Source of the DNA: a virus
Strand: one strand, 5' to 3'
IMG/VR virus record: IMGVR_UViG_3300042465_002626
Coordinates: 1 to 21,000 of that record
DNA length: 21,000 nt
Position 1 is the stretch's first letter; each line of letters starts with the position of its first letter. The notes beneath the pieces were generated by a model. The model ran no database searches, had not been told where the DNA came from, and saw only the letters and a program-made list of their open reading frames with translations. The position numbers and the translations under genes are program-made. Shown one piece after another: positions 1 to 5,403 of this stretch.

Positions 1-855
1 AAAGTAACACAATTTTTCTTTATCAAACCAAATTTCAATCATTCCAATATTTCCGTTTGAACGTGGTTTAATTTTATTAAAGTGTAATTCAGCTAAATTA
101 AATGTAGGGTCTTGCCTGTGTACTGTAATCATACATTTACCACTATTGAACCATTCGCTGCCACCTTTTAAATCGTAAGGAACAGGAGCGTTTCTTTTTC
201 CGTTTTCTTTTTCAGTTAGTTTAGGGTGTATAATTGTATGCAAATGTAAATCGTTGTCTTCTGCTATTTGGTTTCTATACGGCAAAACATATTCTAAATA
301 TTGTGCATAGCCACCGTAATCGTTATATGGGTGGTTTAAGTCCTTCCAACTATCAATTGAAGCTGTGTGTAGTTCATCGTGTTTTTTTAGTTCAACAGCC
401 ATATCCCAAAATTGAATTGGTGTAAGTTTTGCCTTAACATCTTTTTTAGTTAATACCTTAAAATGTTCTAAAACCCAATCAATAGCTTGTGTTATTTCTT
501 TGTCTTCAATCGTGTTCCGGTCTAATGGGTTAAAACTTTTGCCTGTTTTCTTATGTATTAAATCAGCAATTATTTCTACATTAGAACCAACATCAGGGAA
601 ATAAACTAAATGCTTCCAACCATAAAATTTAGAAGTATTCATTAAACATTCCATTAATACTTGCGTTTTACCGCTCATAGGGAAACCTGTCCAATCCGTA
701 CAATTTCCTAAACTCATAGAATAATGTTCGTGTAAACTTTTAAATCCTAAATATTTGCCTTTATTATTGTAATTGTCTCTATACTTAAATAGTTGAGTAA
801 TTACGTCTCCAGCTTCGGTTATTTTATATCCATTTAACTCCACGGTGCTTTCCAT
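1..855 (-). CDS. DnaB-like replicative helicase (RecA-fold ATPase), 3' end beyond window
   Basis: Likely the phage replicative helicase, unwinding DNA at the fork. The frame is open for 285 codons from an ATG at 855-853 to the window edge, so the C-terminus is missing. Seen: a Walker A motif GFPMSGKT at residues 57-64; a hydrophobic strand ending in Asp (ASID, D168) that fits Walker B; and later TIIHP and VHRQD stretches typical of the DnaB/RecA core. Only about 50 residues precede the Walker A, so neither a DnaB N-terminal domain nor a TOPRIM/primase domain is present in the visible part. The ATG overlaps the end of the upstream organiser gene by 22 nt; an in-frame GTG at 843 is an alternative start. 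The tight coupling to a winged-helix organiser is the usual loader-helicase arrangement. The helicase call is inferred from motifs; another phage RecA-fold ATPase is the alternative. Confidence 0.82.
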   Translation of the reverse strand, partial: MESTVELNGYKITEAGDVITQLFKYRDNYNNKGKYLGFKSLHEHYSMSLGNCTDWTGFPMSGKTQVLMECLMNTSKFYGWKHLVYFPDVGSNVEIIADLIHKKTGKSFNPLDRNTIEDKEITQAIDWVLEHFKVLTKKDVKAKLTPIQFWDMAVELKKHDELHTASIDSWKDLNHPYNDYGGYAQYLEYVLPYRNQIAEDNDLHLHTIIHPKLTEKENGKRNAPVPYDLKGGSEWFNSGKCMITVHRQDPTFNLAELHFNKIKPRSNGNIGMIEIWFDKEKLCYF

Positions 856-1457
856 TTTTTAGGTTCATTAACTTCTTGTATTTCTATTGGTTTTTCCCAA
901 GTCCTTACACAAGCCTTCCAATCTATCATTTTATTTTTACCAACCATCCAACCTTTAGAAGAATAAAAATTTAAAAATTTGTTTACATCAACTCCGTTTT
1001 TTCGTTGTGTACAATATTCAAGTATTTCATTAAAAGTAGGTTCTATAAATATACTTCTTTCATTCTTTTCATTCTTAACATTCTTGTTAGTGTTCGTTTG
1101 CTTTATCGTTTGGTGTTCGTTTGCGTTATCGTTTGCTTGGTACTCTTTGTACTTAACTATTGATATTAAAGTAGTTACATTGTTTTTTTGCCTTACTATA
1201 TTTTTATCATTTTCTAACGAATTTAAAAACCTTTCAACTTTGCCCCTTGACCATTTCCAGCGCTTACCTAAACTATCAATATCGTAACCAACTTGTCCTT
1301 CTTTTACATCAACTCGAATACCACGTTTATAAAAATATCCTTCTTTGTGGTTTGCTAATAATAATAAATCAATCCAAGCGTGTGTCCTATCAAATGGCTC
1401 ACAATTGTAAATTGGGTTTTCTAATAAACACCTGTGTACTTTAATCCAACCTTTCAT
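834..1457 (-). CDS. Winged-helix replisome organiser / helicase loader-like protein
   Basis: A 207-aa protein of the phage replication-initiator type. Its N-terminal half (about residues 3-110: GWIKVHR, AWIDLLLLANHK, then RWKWSRGKVERFL) has the pattern of the winged-helix domain common in phage replisome organisers and DnaD-like proteins. A polar Asn/Thr/Lys linker follows (about 112-135). The C-terminal part (about 140-190, ending DWKACVRTWE) resembles the DnaD/DnaB2-like helicase-contact domain. It is followed, with a 22-nt overlap, by a DnaB-like helicase, which supports a role in origin binding and helicase loading. It sits directly downstream of a promoter and a structured leader with an intrinsic terminator, so its expression may be attenuated. 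The family assignment comes from remembered sequence pattern, not from a search. Confidence 0.7.
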   Translation of the reverse strand: MKGWIKVHRCLLENPIYNCEPFDRTHAWIDLLLLANHKEGYFYKRGIRVDVKEGQVGYDIDSLGKRWKWSRGKVERFLNSLENDKNIVRQKNNVTTLISIVKYKEYQANDNANEHQTIKQTNTNKNVKNEKNERSIFIEPTFNEILEYCTQRKNGVDVNKFLNFYSSKGWMVGKNKMIDWKACVRTWEKPIEIQEVNEPKKWKAPWS

Positions 1458-1472
1458 ACTTTAATTTTTTTT

Positions 1473-1502
1473 AAATAAAAAACCCCTGTTGAATCCGCAG
1501 GG
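1473..1502 (-). terminator. Intrinsic terminator/attenuator before replisome organiser
   Basis: On the minus strand a CCCTG (1502-1498), 9-nt loop, CAGGG (1488-1484) hairpin is followed by GTTTTTTATTT. It lies 16 bp ahead of the organiser ATG, at the end of the leader. Its first two bases (CC) are also the last two of the leader's 8-bp closing stem, so the two helices compete. The stem is only 5 bp, so strength is uncertain. Confidence 0.6.
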
Positions 1503-1566
1503 TCTCACTTCTGCTTCATTAACAAGGGTTAATAATTTTTTTTGTTCTATTACGTGAGACCGAACC
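1473..1566 (-). ncRNA. Structured leader or small RNA, about 94 nt
   Basis: A transcript from the promoter at 1573-1602 would begin near 1566 with GGTTC and go straight into GGTCTCAC (1561-1554). That sequence pairs perfectly with GTGAGACC (1508-1501). The 45-nt interior holds a second hairpin, ATTAAC-CCTT-GTTAAT (1533-1518). The closing stem abuts and shares two bases with a terminator hairpin that ends in a U tract. The layout fits either a free-standing phage small RNA or a cis attenuator of the replisome organiser gene that starts at 1457. I do not recognise it as a known riboswitch or RNA family. Confidence 0.5.
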
Positions 1567-1572
1567 ATATCG

Positions 1573-1602
1573 CAAATATAATAATTACTTTTAAATAAAC
1601 AC
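1573..1602 (-). promoter_or_regulatory. Bacteroidetes-type promoter for leader RNA and replication genes
   Basis: The -7 element TATATTTG (1580-1573) fits TAnnTTTG exactly. Nineteen bases upstream lies GTG (1602-1600) where the consensus has TTG, a two-of-three match. The predicted start is about 7 nt downstream, near 1566, right at the 5' edge of the leader's closing stem. The site lies between the DnaA-like stop codon (1606) and the leader. Confidence 0.55.
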
Positions 1603-1605
1603 GAA

Positions 1606-1962
1606 TTAATAAAATTTATTTTTTATTCTTAATTGAATTTTACGCAAGTCTTTTAAGTTCTTTGCTTCTTTTATTTCTTTTCTTAAGTCAAGTTCTGGAC
1701 GTTCTAAACTCAAAAGCAATTTGTAGTATTCTATGTCGTGTAAAAATAACTTGTCGTTTACATCGCTTAAGTCTTGGTAAGTTTTTAAACCGTGTAGTAT
1801 TGTTGCGTGGTTCATATTAAATAAACTTCCAATTCCTTTAAGTGTGTGTCCGTCTTCGCGTAGCTTTCTAAACAAATAAATTCTCCTGTGTACTATTTCA
1901 CGTTTTCGGTTTTTTTGTGCAAGTCCGTCTTGTTCGATTATTTCTTTTATTAGTTCTATCAT
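1606..1962 (-). CDS. Free-standing DnaA domain IV-like DNA-binding protein
   Basis: A 118-aa protein. Residues about 18-62 (RKREIVHRRIYLFRKL, LKGIGSLFNMNHATILHGLK) match the C-terminal DNA-binding domain (domain IV) of DnaA, including the helix-turn-helix and the [DN]H-[AT]-T-[IV]-[LH]-[HG] signature at about N51-G58. There is no AAA+ ATPase domain, so it is not a full DnaA. The remaining residues are charged and helical. Known: DnaA domain IV reads DnaA boxes at origins. Inferred: this protein recognises phage origin or operator repeats, or interferes with host DnaA. Its ATG overlaps the end of the 94-aa gene upstream by 4 nt, and it is followed by the replication leader, organiser and helicase. 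Confidence 0.72.
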   Translation of the reverse strand: MIELIKEIIEQDGLAQKNRKREIVHRRIYLFRKLREDGHTLKGIGSLFNMNHATILHGLKTYQDLSDVNDKLFLHDIEYYKLLLSLERPELDLRKEIKEAKNLKDLRKIQLRIKNKFY

Positions 1963-2243
1963 TTTTCTATTTGTTTAATTTCAATTATAATATCGTCATT
2001 CTTTTGTATTAAGTTTTTAACGTGCTGAAAGTCGTAAGCTTCAACAATTCGTGTTTCTAACTTAACAGGTGCGCCAACATACGCCCAAGTTTTAAATGTT
2101 GCTTTAAATCGTTTCATTTCTTTATATTTTATTTGTTCGTTTTTTTTAATTCTGCATATTTCAAGGTATAACCCCAAGTCAAATGTTCCTCGCCATTGTC
2201 GTTGCCACCAATCTAATTGCTCGTAGGTTGTTCCACTTTTCAT
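1959..2243 (-). CDS. Hypothetical early protein, 94 aa
   Basis: I do not recognise this family. The protein is basic and aromatic: DWWQRQW near residues 11-17, RGTFDLGLYLEICRI next, and a Lys-rich middle. Its C-terminal half (about 45-94) alternates hydrophobic residues and ends in an IIIEIKQIEK strand, suggesting a small alpha/beta fold. It overlaps both neighbours by 4 nt (ATGA junctions), so it is translated together with the 110-aa gene and the DnaA-like gene as part of the early unit. No signal peptide or membrane segment is visible. Confidence 0.6.
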   Translation of the reverse strand: MKSGTTYEQLDWWQRQWRGTFDLGLYLEICRIKKNEQIKYKEMKRFKATFKTWAYVGAPVKLETRIVEAYDFQHVKNLIQKNDDIIIEIKQIEK

Positions 2244-2572
2244 AACTCGTAATAAAAAGTGTAGTTACTATCGTCATTGCTTGTTTTCCATTCCCAAAAG
2301 TTGTAGTGTGCTAAATCGCTGTTTATTGCTTCCTGCATCTCAAGGCGCAAATCTTCCAAAAGACGAACACCTAAAACGTGCGGTTGTAAATTGTCTTCTG
2401 TTTCTGTTTCCCACTTCTGCGAAATTTCAACTTCTAATTCAATAAACGCATATTCCGAAACTTCGTCCCAATCGTTGAACTCCCAAGTTCCTGCTATTGA
2501 ATAAGTCCAACCTGTAAATTCGTAGGTTAATTCCCAACCTTTATTCCAAAATTCTAAATTTCTATTTTTCAT
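2240..2572 (-). CDS. Hypothetical Trp-rich acidic early protein, 110 aa
   Basis: I do not recognise this family. The protein is acidic and unusually aromatic: there are eight or more Trp residues, in GWELTYEF, GWTYS, GTWEFNDW, KWETE and FWEWK. The pattern suggests a compact beta-rich soluble protein, with no membrane segment or signal. Its ATG begins 1 nt after the stop of the 45-aa membrane protein and its end overlaps the 94-aa gene by 4 nt, so it is translationally coupled within the early operon. The length, acidity and early position would suit a host-takeover protein, but nothing in the sequence proves that. Confidence 0.6.
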   Translation of the reverse strand: MKNRNLEFWNKGWELTYEFTGWTYSIAGTWEFNDWDEVSEYAFIELEVEISQKWETETEDNLQPHVLGVRLLEDLRLEMQEAINSDLAHYNFWEWKTSNDDSNYTFYYEL

Positions 2573-2573
2573 C

Positions 2574-2711
2574 TTACAACGCTTTTAAATACATTAAACA
2601 ATAGAACATACCACCCAACACAATAAAAGCCGTTAGAGTGCTTAAAAAGTGCTTTAAAAACGATTTGTGTTCTTGGGTTGTTGGTGTAAAGTAATCAATT
2701 AAGTTTTTCAT
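2574..2711 (-). CDS. Small single-pass membrane protein, 45 aa
   Basis: The frame opens at an ATG at 2711-2709 and stops at TAA 2576-2574. The first 20 residues are polar (MKNLIDYFTP, then TTQEHKSFLK). Residues about 21-44 form one hydrophobic helix (LSTLTAFIVLGGMFYCLMYL), consistent with a single transmembrane segment. It fits tightly between neighbours: its start lies 4 bp after the stop of the gene upstream, and 1 nt separates its stop from the next ATG. That spacing is the main evidence that it is real. The function is unknown; small early membrane proteins of phages often act on the host envelope or block superinfection, but that is inference. Confidence 0.6.
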   Translation of the reverse strand: MKNLIDYFTPTTQEHKSFLKHFLSTLTAFIVLGGMFYCLMYLKAL

Positions 2712-2715
2712 AGTC

Positions 2716-2880
2716 TTATTTTTTAAATTGGTTAAATAAATTTTCTACTTCCTGCAATTGTTCATCGTCTAAAAATGTACATAAGGTTTGAATAATTAAA
2801 TGCAGTTGATTCGTGTTTTGCTTGTCTTCTTTTTGTTGTAGTTCCAAGAAGTCAATTACTTTGCTAAATTCTGTTTTCAT
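2716..2880 (-). CDS. Small helical early protein, 54 aa
   Basis: I do not recognise it. The protein is polar and helical, with alternating Leu/Ile and Glu/Lys/Gln (VIDFLELQQKED, LIIQTLCTFLDDEQL, VENLFNQF), suggesting a helical hairpin or short coiled coil. I choose the ATG at 2880-2878. The frame extends upstream to a TTG at 2907, but an ATG preceded by an A-rich stretch is the better start in a Bacteroidetes phage. It follows the 99-aa gene in the early unit and is followed 4 bp later by a small membrane protein gene. Confidence 0.55.
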   Translation of the reverse strand: MKTEFSKVIDFLELQQKEDKQNTNQLHLIIQTLCTFLDDEQLQEVENLFNQFKK

Positions 2881-2928
2881 AGTTTTTAAATTAGTGTGCG
2901 TTACCAAGTCGCACCCCTTGTTTTTTTA

Positions 2929-3228
2929 TTAATTAACTAATCCTTTAACGTAGTAAACATCTACATTCATATTTTCTTTATCGTCAGGACTTACTGCGCC
3001 ATCATAAAAGGCATCTTTACCAAATACTTTTTGAATATCTATATCACAAATACAACCTTCGTATTCCACAACTAAACAAGCAAATGGAAGTCCGATTGTT
3101 CGAGATAAAAAAATACTATTATTATGCGTACGTTGTGTAGTTTCATTTTTAGAATATAACCATAAATGGTTCATTCCTGCTTTTAAACTTCTTTTATACT
3201 GCTCTGATGTTAATTTAATTGCTTTCAT
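2929..3228 (-). CDS. Hypothetical first early protein, 99 aa
   Basis: I do not recognise this family. It is the first gene after the promoter at 3266-3295, with a leader of about 30 nt, so it should be among the earliest expressed genes. The sequence begins MKAIKLTSEQYKRSLKAGM, then has a central SIFLSRTIGLPFACLVVEYEG stretch (about 38-58) with beta-strand character. A Cys pair lies in GCICDID (about 58-64), and the C-terminus is acidic (DDKENMNVDVYYV). No membrane segment is seen. The fold looks like a small soluble alpha/beta protein; no catalytic motif stands out. Confidence 0.6.
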   Translation of the reverse strand: MKAIKLTSEQYKRSLKAGMNHLWLYSKNETTQRTHNNSIFLSRTIGLPFACLVVEYEGCICDIDIQKVFGKDAFYDGAVSPDDKENMNVDVYYVKGLVN

Positions 3229-3265
3229 AATGTTAGTTTTAAATTGTTTCGTTATTAATTATATG

Positions 3266-3295
3266 CAAATATATATACTATTTTAATAACTACAA
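3266..3295 (-). promoter_or_regulatory. Early promoter, TTG-N19-TAnnTTTG
   Basis: On the minus strand a TTG (3295-3293) is followed by exactly 19 bp and then TATATTTG (3273-3266), a full match to the Bacteroidetes sigma-A consensus. Transcription would start near 3259, about 30 nt before the 99-aa gene, and would serve the early genes down to 1606. Confidence 0.7.
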
Positions 3296-3559
3296 TACTT
3301 TTTAACAATTATTTTTAAATTATTTTTAAAATCCTTGTGTTTATTGCGTTTGCTGAATAGAAAAAAGTGTAATTTATATTCATTCTAAATAAGTAAAACA
3401 CTTAATTAAGGTGAATTTTACTTAATAATGTATTATTATACAGGTAAAACCCTTAAAATCTTTGCTATTATTAAGGTTATAACCATAAAAATGTCAAGTT
3501 TATTAATTAAAAAACGGGACAATTAATCGGAATTAAACCGTTTATTGTAACAATTTGTG
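3296..3559. other. AT-rich non-coding control region: candidate origin/operator
   Basis: No convincing gene is present on either strand. The region holds a nested inverted repeat: TAAGTAAAA (3390-3398) against TTTTACTTA (3416-3424), enclosing the palindrome CTTAATTAAG (3401-3410). It also holds CCTTAA (3451-3456) against TTAAGG (3471-3476), the perfect palindrome GGTTATAACC (3475-3484), and a 13-bp direct repeat GTAAAACxCTTAA at 3393-3405 and 3444-3456. It lies between the late-operon terminator and the early promoter, next to genes for a DnaA-like protein and a helicase. Function as origin or repressor operator is inferred. Confidence 0.4.
3393..3456 (+). repeat. 13-bp direct repeat pair in control region
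   Basis: GTAAAACACTTAA (3393-3405) recurs as GTAAAACCCTTAA (3444-3456) with one mismatch and a 51-bp period. The first copy overlaps the nested palindrome; the second overlaps the CCTTAA/TTAAGG inverted repeat. Two copies are too few to call iterons with confidence. Confidence 0.45.
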
Positions 3560-3608
3560 ACAAAAAAAAACAGCTGCGTGCTGGGGAGCTTACAACTGTT
3601 TTCTTTTT
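3560..3608 (-). terminator. Strong terminator closing the late transcription unit
   Basis: On the minus strand AACAGTTG (3600-3593) pairs with CAGCTGTT (3576-3569), 8 bp with one G-U. The loop contains a smaller GCT-CCCC-AGC hairpin, and an uninterrupted run of T follows (down to 3562). It lies 51 bp past the GIY-YIG stop codon and ends the run of late genes. The plus strand also has a T-rich tail (TTCTTTTTTT), so it may work in both directions. Confidence 0.75.
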
Positions 3609-3623
3609 TTCAACTATGAATGA

Positions 3624-3631
3624 CAAATATA
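3624..3631 (-). promoter_or_regulatory. Possible -7 element ahead of the 3560-3608 hairpin
   Basis: TATATTTG matches TAnnTTTG, but no TTG sits 19 bp upstream; the nearest TTG has a 16-bp spacer. If active, transcription would start near 3617 and stop at the hairpin, giving an RNA of about 55 nt. It may be chance in AT-rich DNA. Confidence 0.25.
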
Positions 3632-3651
3632 CTATAAATTATTTAATCAAA

Positions 3652-4326
3652 CTAAAAAATATGCGAAACTTTACGTTTCCATTTAAATTTTTTATAACTT
3701 TTTAATTTGTCATTTATACATAAACTTATAGATGAAATATTATAGTCTAATTCTCTTTTAATATCCATTAAACAATTCCATTCTTTTACAAATTTATTGT
3801 CTAAATCAAATTGTAATACTTTAATACTTCTTGGGTGTTGTTCTGAAAAAATACCTTTTCTATTACTTATCCTTCCTTTTCTACCTTTACTTTTATTAAT
3901 TTCATCAGTAAATTTTATTCCTGTTTTAGTCAAAGATATTTTGTCTTTTGTTTCTTGAGTGTGTTTTTTACCTAACCAATTTTGATTGCCCATTGAAGCT
4001 TCAGACATTTTCTTTAAAGTCTCAATTGAAACTTTTCCGCTTTTATCGTTTGTTTTTGTTAAAACACAATTTAAACCATTATTAAGACAATTATATAATT
4101 CTTGATAATACCTTTCATAATTATTTAATTCTTGTTCCAAACATTCTTGAACTATTTCAAATATATGATTAACAACACCATATTTTAAAAAAGACCTGTG
4201 TAACTTTATTTGTTTTTTATTTTTAACATACATTCTTTTATAACCAATAAATCTTTTTTCAATATTTACACTTTGACCTATGTAAATTTTATTGCTTGGA
4301 CTTGTTATTTTATAAATTCCTATCAT
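3652..4326 (-). CDS. GIY-YIG homing endonuclease with NUMOD DNA-binding repeats
   Basis: A 224-aa free-standing homing endonuclease. The N-terminus carries the GIY-YIG nuclease: GIY at 3-5, YIG at 15-17, the conserved Arg at about 25 (EKRF), and a candidate catalytic Glu at about 71 (NYERYYQELYN). A NUMOD3-type segment follows (about 108-136: SEASMGNQNWLGKKHTQETK, then KISLTKTG), then a second short repeat (about 143-158). The last 50 residues (KVLQFDLDN, EWNCLMDIKREL, then NISSISLCINDKLKSYKKFKW) look like NUMOD1. This is the layout of T4 Seg and I-BmoI relatives, which cut a specific site and spread their own gene. It sits between the phosphoesterase gene and the terminator, a typical insertion position. 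It looks more AT- and Lys/Asn-rich than its neighbours. No intron is evident. Confidence 0.85.
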   Translation of the reverse strand: MIGIYKITSPSNKIYIGQSVNIEKRFIGYKRMYVKNKKQIKLHRSFLKYGVVNHIFEIVQECLEQELNNYERYYQELYNCLNNGLNCVLTKTNDKSGKVSIETLKKMSEASMGNQNWLGKKHTQETKDKISLTKTGIKFTDEINKSKGRKGRISNRKGIFSEQHPRSIKVLQFDLDNKFVKEWNCLMDIKRELDYNISSISLCINDKLKSYKKFKWKRKVSHIF

Positions 4327-4358
4327 AATTAAAGATACAAAAAAAAATGATTAAACCA

Positions 4359-5396
4359 TTAAAAAACGTGGGTAATTCGGGCGACTTGCCCAAATTCTTT
4401 GTGATGTATGTAACCTTCAACCGCTTTTGGAACTCCTGTATATCCGTTTTTATGATGCCAACTGTCGCTTCCTGAAGGACTGCGTAACGTTTCAAATGTT
4501 ACTCCGATGAAATCTTTACTTGTTTTGTGGTGTATATGGTGCGAATAAATATATCGGTGTTTAGTTTCGCTCCAAAGTATTGGAAATTCAGTTGCTAACA
4601 ATAACGGTAAGTGTTCGATTTTCGCTCCGTCTCCGTGTGTAGTTCCGATTAGATTGTTTCCGTATTTAAACGCCTTACGATGCTTTAAATCTACGTTAAA
4701 ATTGATTGTGGACTTGCTAAAGTGTGCTTCGATTAATTGCATTAAAAAGAAACCGTGCGTTAAGTCGTGATTGCTTGGATTGTAAACAACTTCGACTTCA
4801 GCGAAACTTAATAACTTTTCTAACAAATCAATGTATAGATTTTTAGCCATTATAAAATTGTCGTACCACATTCCGTCCGTGTCTTGTGGTGTTCCACCTG
4901 TTGTAGTTCGCCTTGTGTTGTCGGTGTGTAATATGTCGTTTCCTGCAACAAATAATACTTTGTCAATATAAAACCCTTTTGCTTTGTTTAAAATGCCTTG
5001 TAGTCCTTCTTTTGCACGTTTAACGGCAATCTGTGAATTATAGTCTTCGCCTGTTTCAAATGCTGTTGCAAGTTTTCCTATATGTAAGTCCGCAATATCA
5101 ATTACAAGTAAATGCGTGTCTTCGCTTTTAATAGTTTCTATTGCGTGGTATTTCGGAGCGTATAACTTTACTTCTTTTATACATTCGTCTTTTATTTGTT
5201 GAATAGCGTTTAGTTCTTCCTGTTTAAAGTTTGGGTTCTTAAAGAACAAAGAAGCTTGTTTAGTTTTTAGCCAACCGTGTTTAACGTCTTTGTCATCAAC
5301 TCCAGCTTCATCGGTTGCTTCTTTTATTCCACGATACTGCATAAGTATTTCAATTTCGTCTTGTTTTAAACGAAACCTTGCGCTGCTATTTTTCAT
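4359..5396 (-). CDS. Calcineurin-like metallophosphoesterase
   Basis: A 345-aa enzyme of the binuclear metallophosphoesterase fold. Metal-ligand motifs occur in the expected order: D-L-H (103-105), GND (152-154), NHD (209-211, within NPSNHD), a lone His in THGDG (H254), and H-x-H in SHHIHH (287-289). The first 60 or so residues precede the catalytic domain and look like a small helix-turn-helix (YRGIKEATDEAGVDD). Known: such enzymes hydrolyse phosphodiesters or phosphomonoesters, and some act on DNA ends or cyclic nucleotides. The substrate here cannot be told. It follows the lysis genes with a 7-bp gap and precedes the homing endonuclease, an unusual place for a nucleic acid enzyme. The final residues ARITHVF close the fold, so it looks complete. 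Confidence 0.82.
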   Translation of the reverse strand: MKNSSARFRLKQDEIEILMQYRGIKEATDEAGVDDKDVKHGWLKTKQASLFFKNPNFKQEELNAIQQIKDECIKEVKLYAPKYHAIETIKSEDTHLLVIDIADLHIGKLATAFETGEDYNSQIAVKRAKEGLQGILNKAKGFYIDKVLFVAGNDILHTDNTRRTTTGGTPQDTDGMWYDNFIMAKNLYIDLLEKLLSFAEVEVVYNPSNHDLTHGFFLMQLIEAHFSKSTINFNVDLKHRKAFKYGNNLIGTTHGDGAKIEHLPLLLATEFPILWSETKHRYIYSHHIHHKTSKDFIGVTFETLRSPSGSDSWHHKNGYTGVPKAVEGYIHHKEFGQVARITHVF

Positions 5397-5403
5397 AAAA
5401 TAT

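Noticed and set aside
234-425. 63-codon plus-strand frame near the left edge
   Set aside because: Lies opposite the helicase gene, whose motifs are clear in the minus-strand frame.
979-1444. Plus-strand frames opposite the replisome organiser
   Set aside because: Antisense of a convincing winged-helix gene; low-complexity Phe/Leu/Ser composition.
1606-1962. Full-length DnaA
   Set aside because: Only domain IV is present; 118 aa with no AAA+ motifs.
2881-2907. TTG-initiated 27-nt extension of the 54-aa early gene
   Set aside because: An ATG at 2880 with A-rich upstream sequence is the more likely start.
3428-3526. 32-codon plus-strand frame in the control region
   Set aside because: No promoter or ribosome site, and it runs through the palindromes; expected by chance in AT-rich DNA.
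4310-4495. 61-codon minus-strand frame overlapping the phosphoesterase end
   Set aside because: Different frame of a well-supported gene, with no independent start signal.
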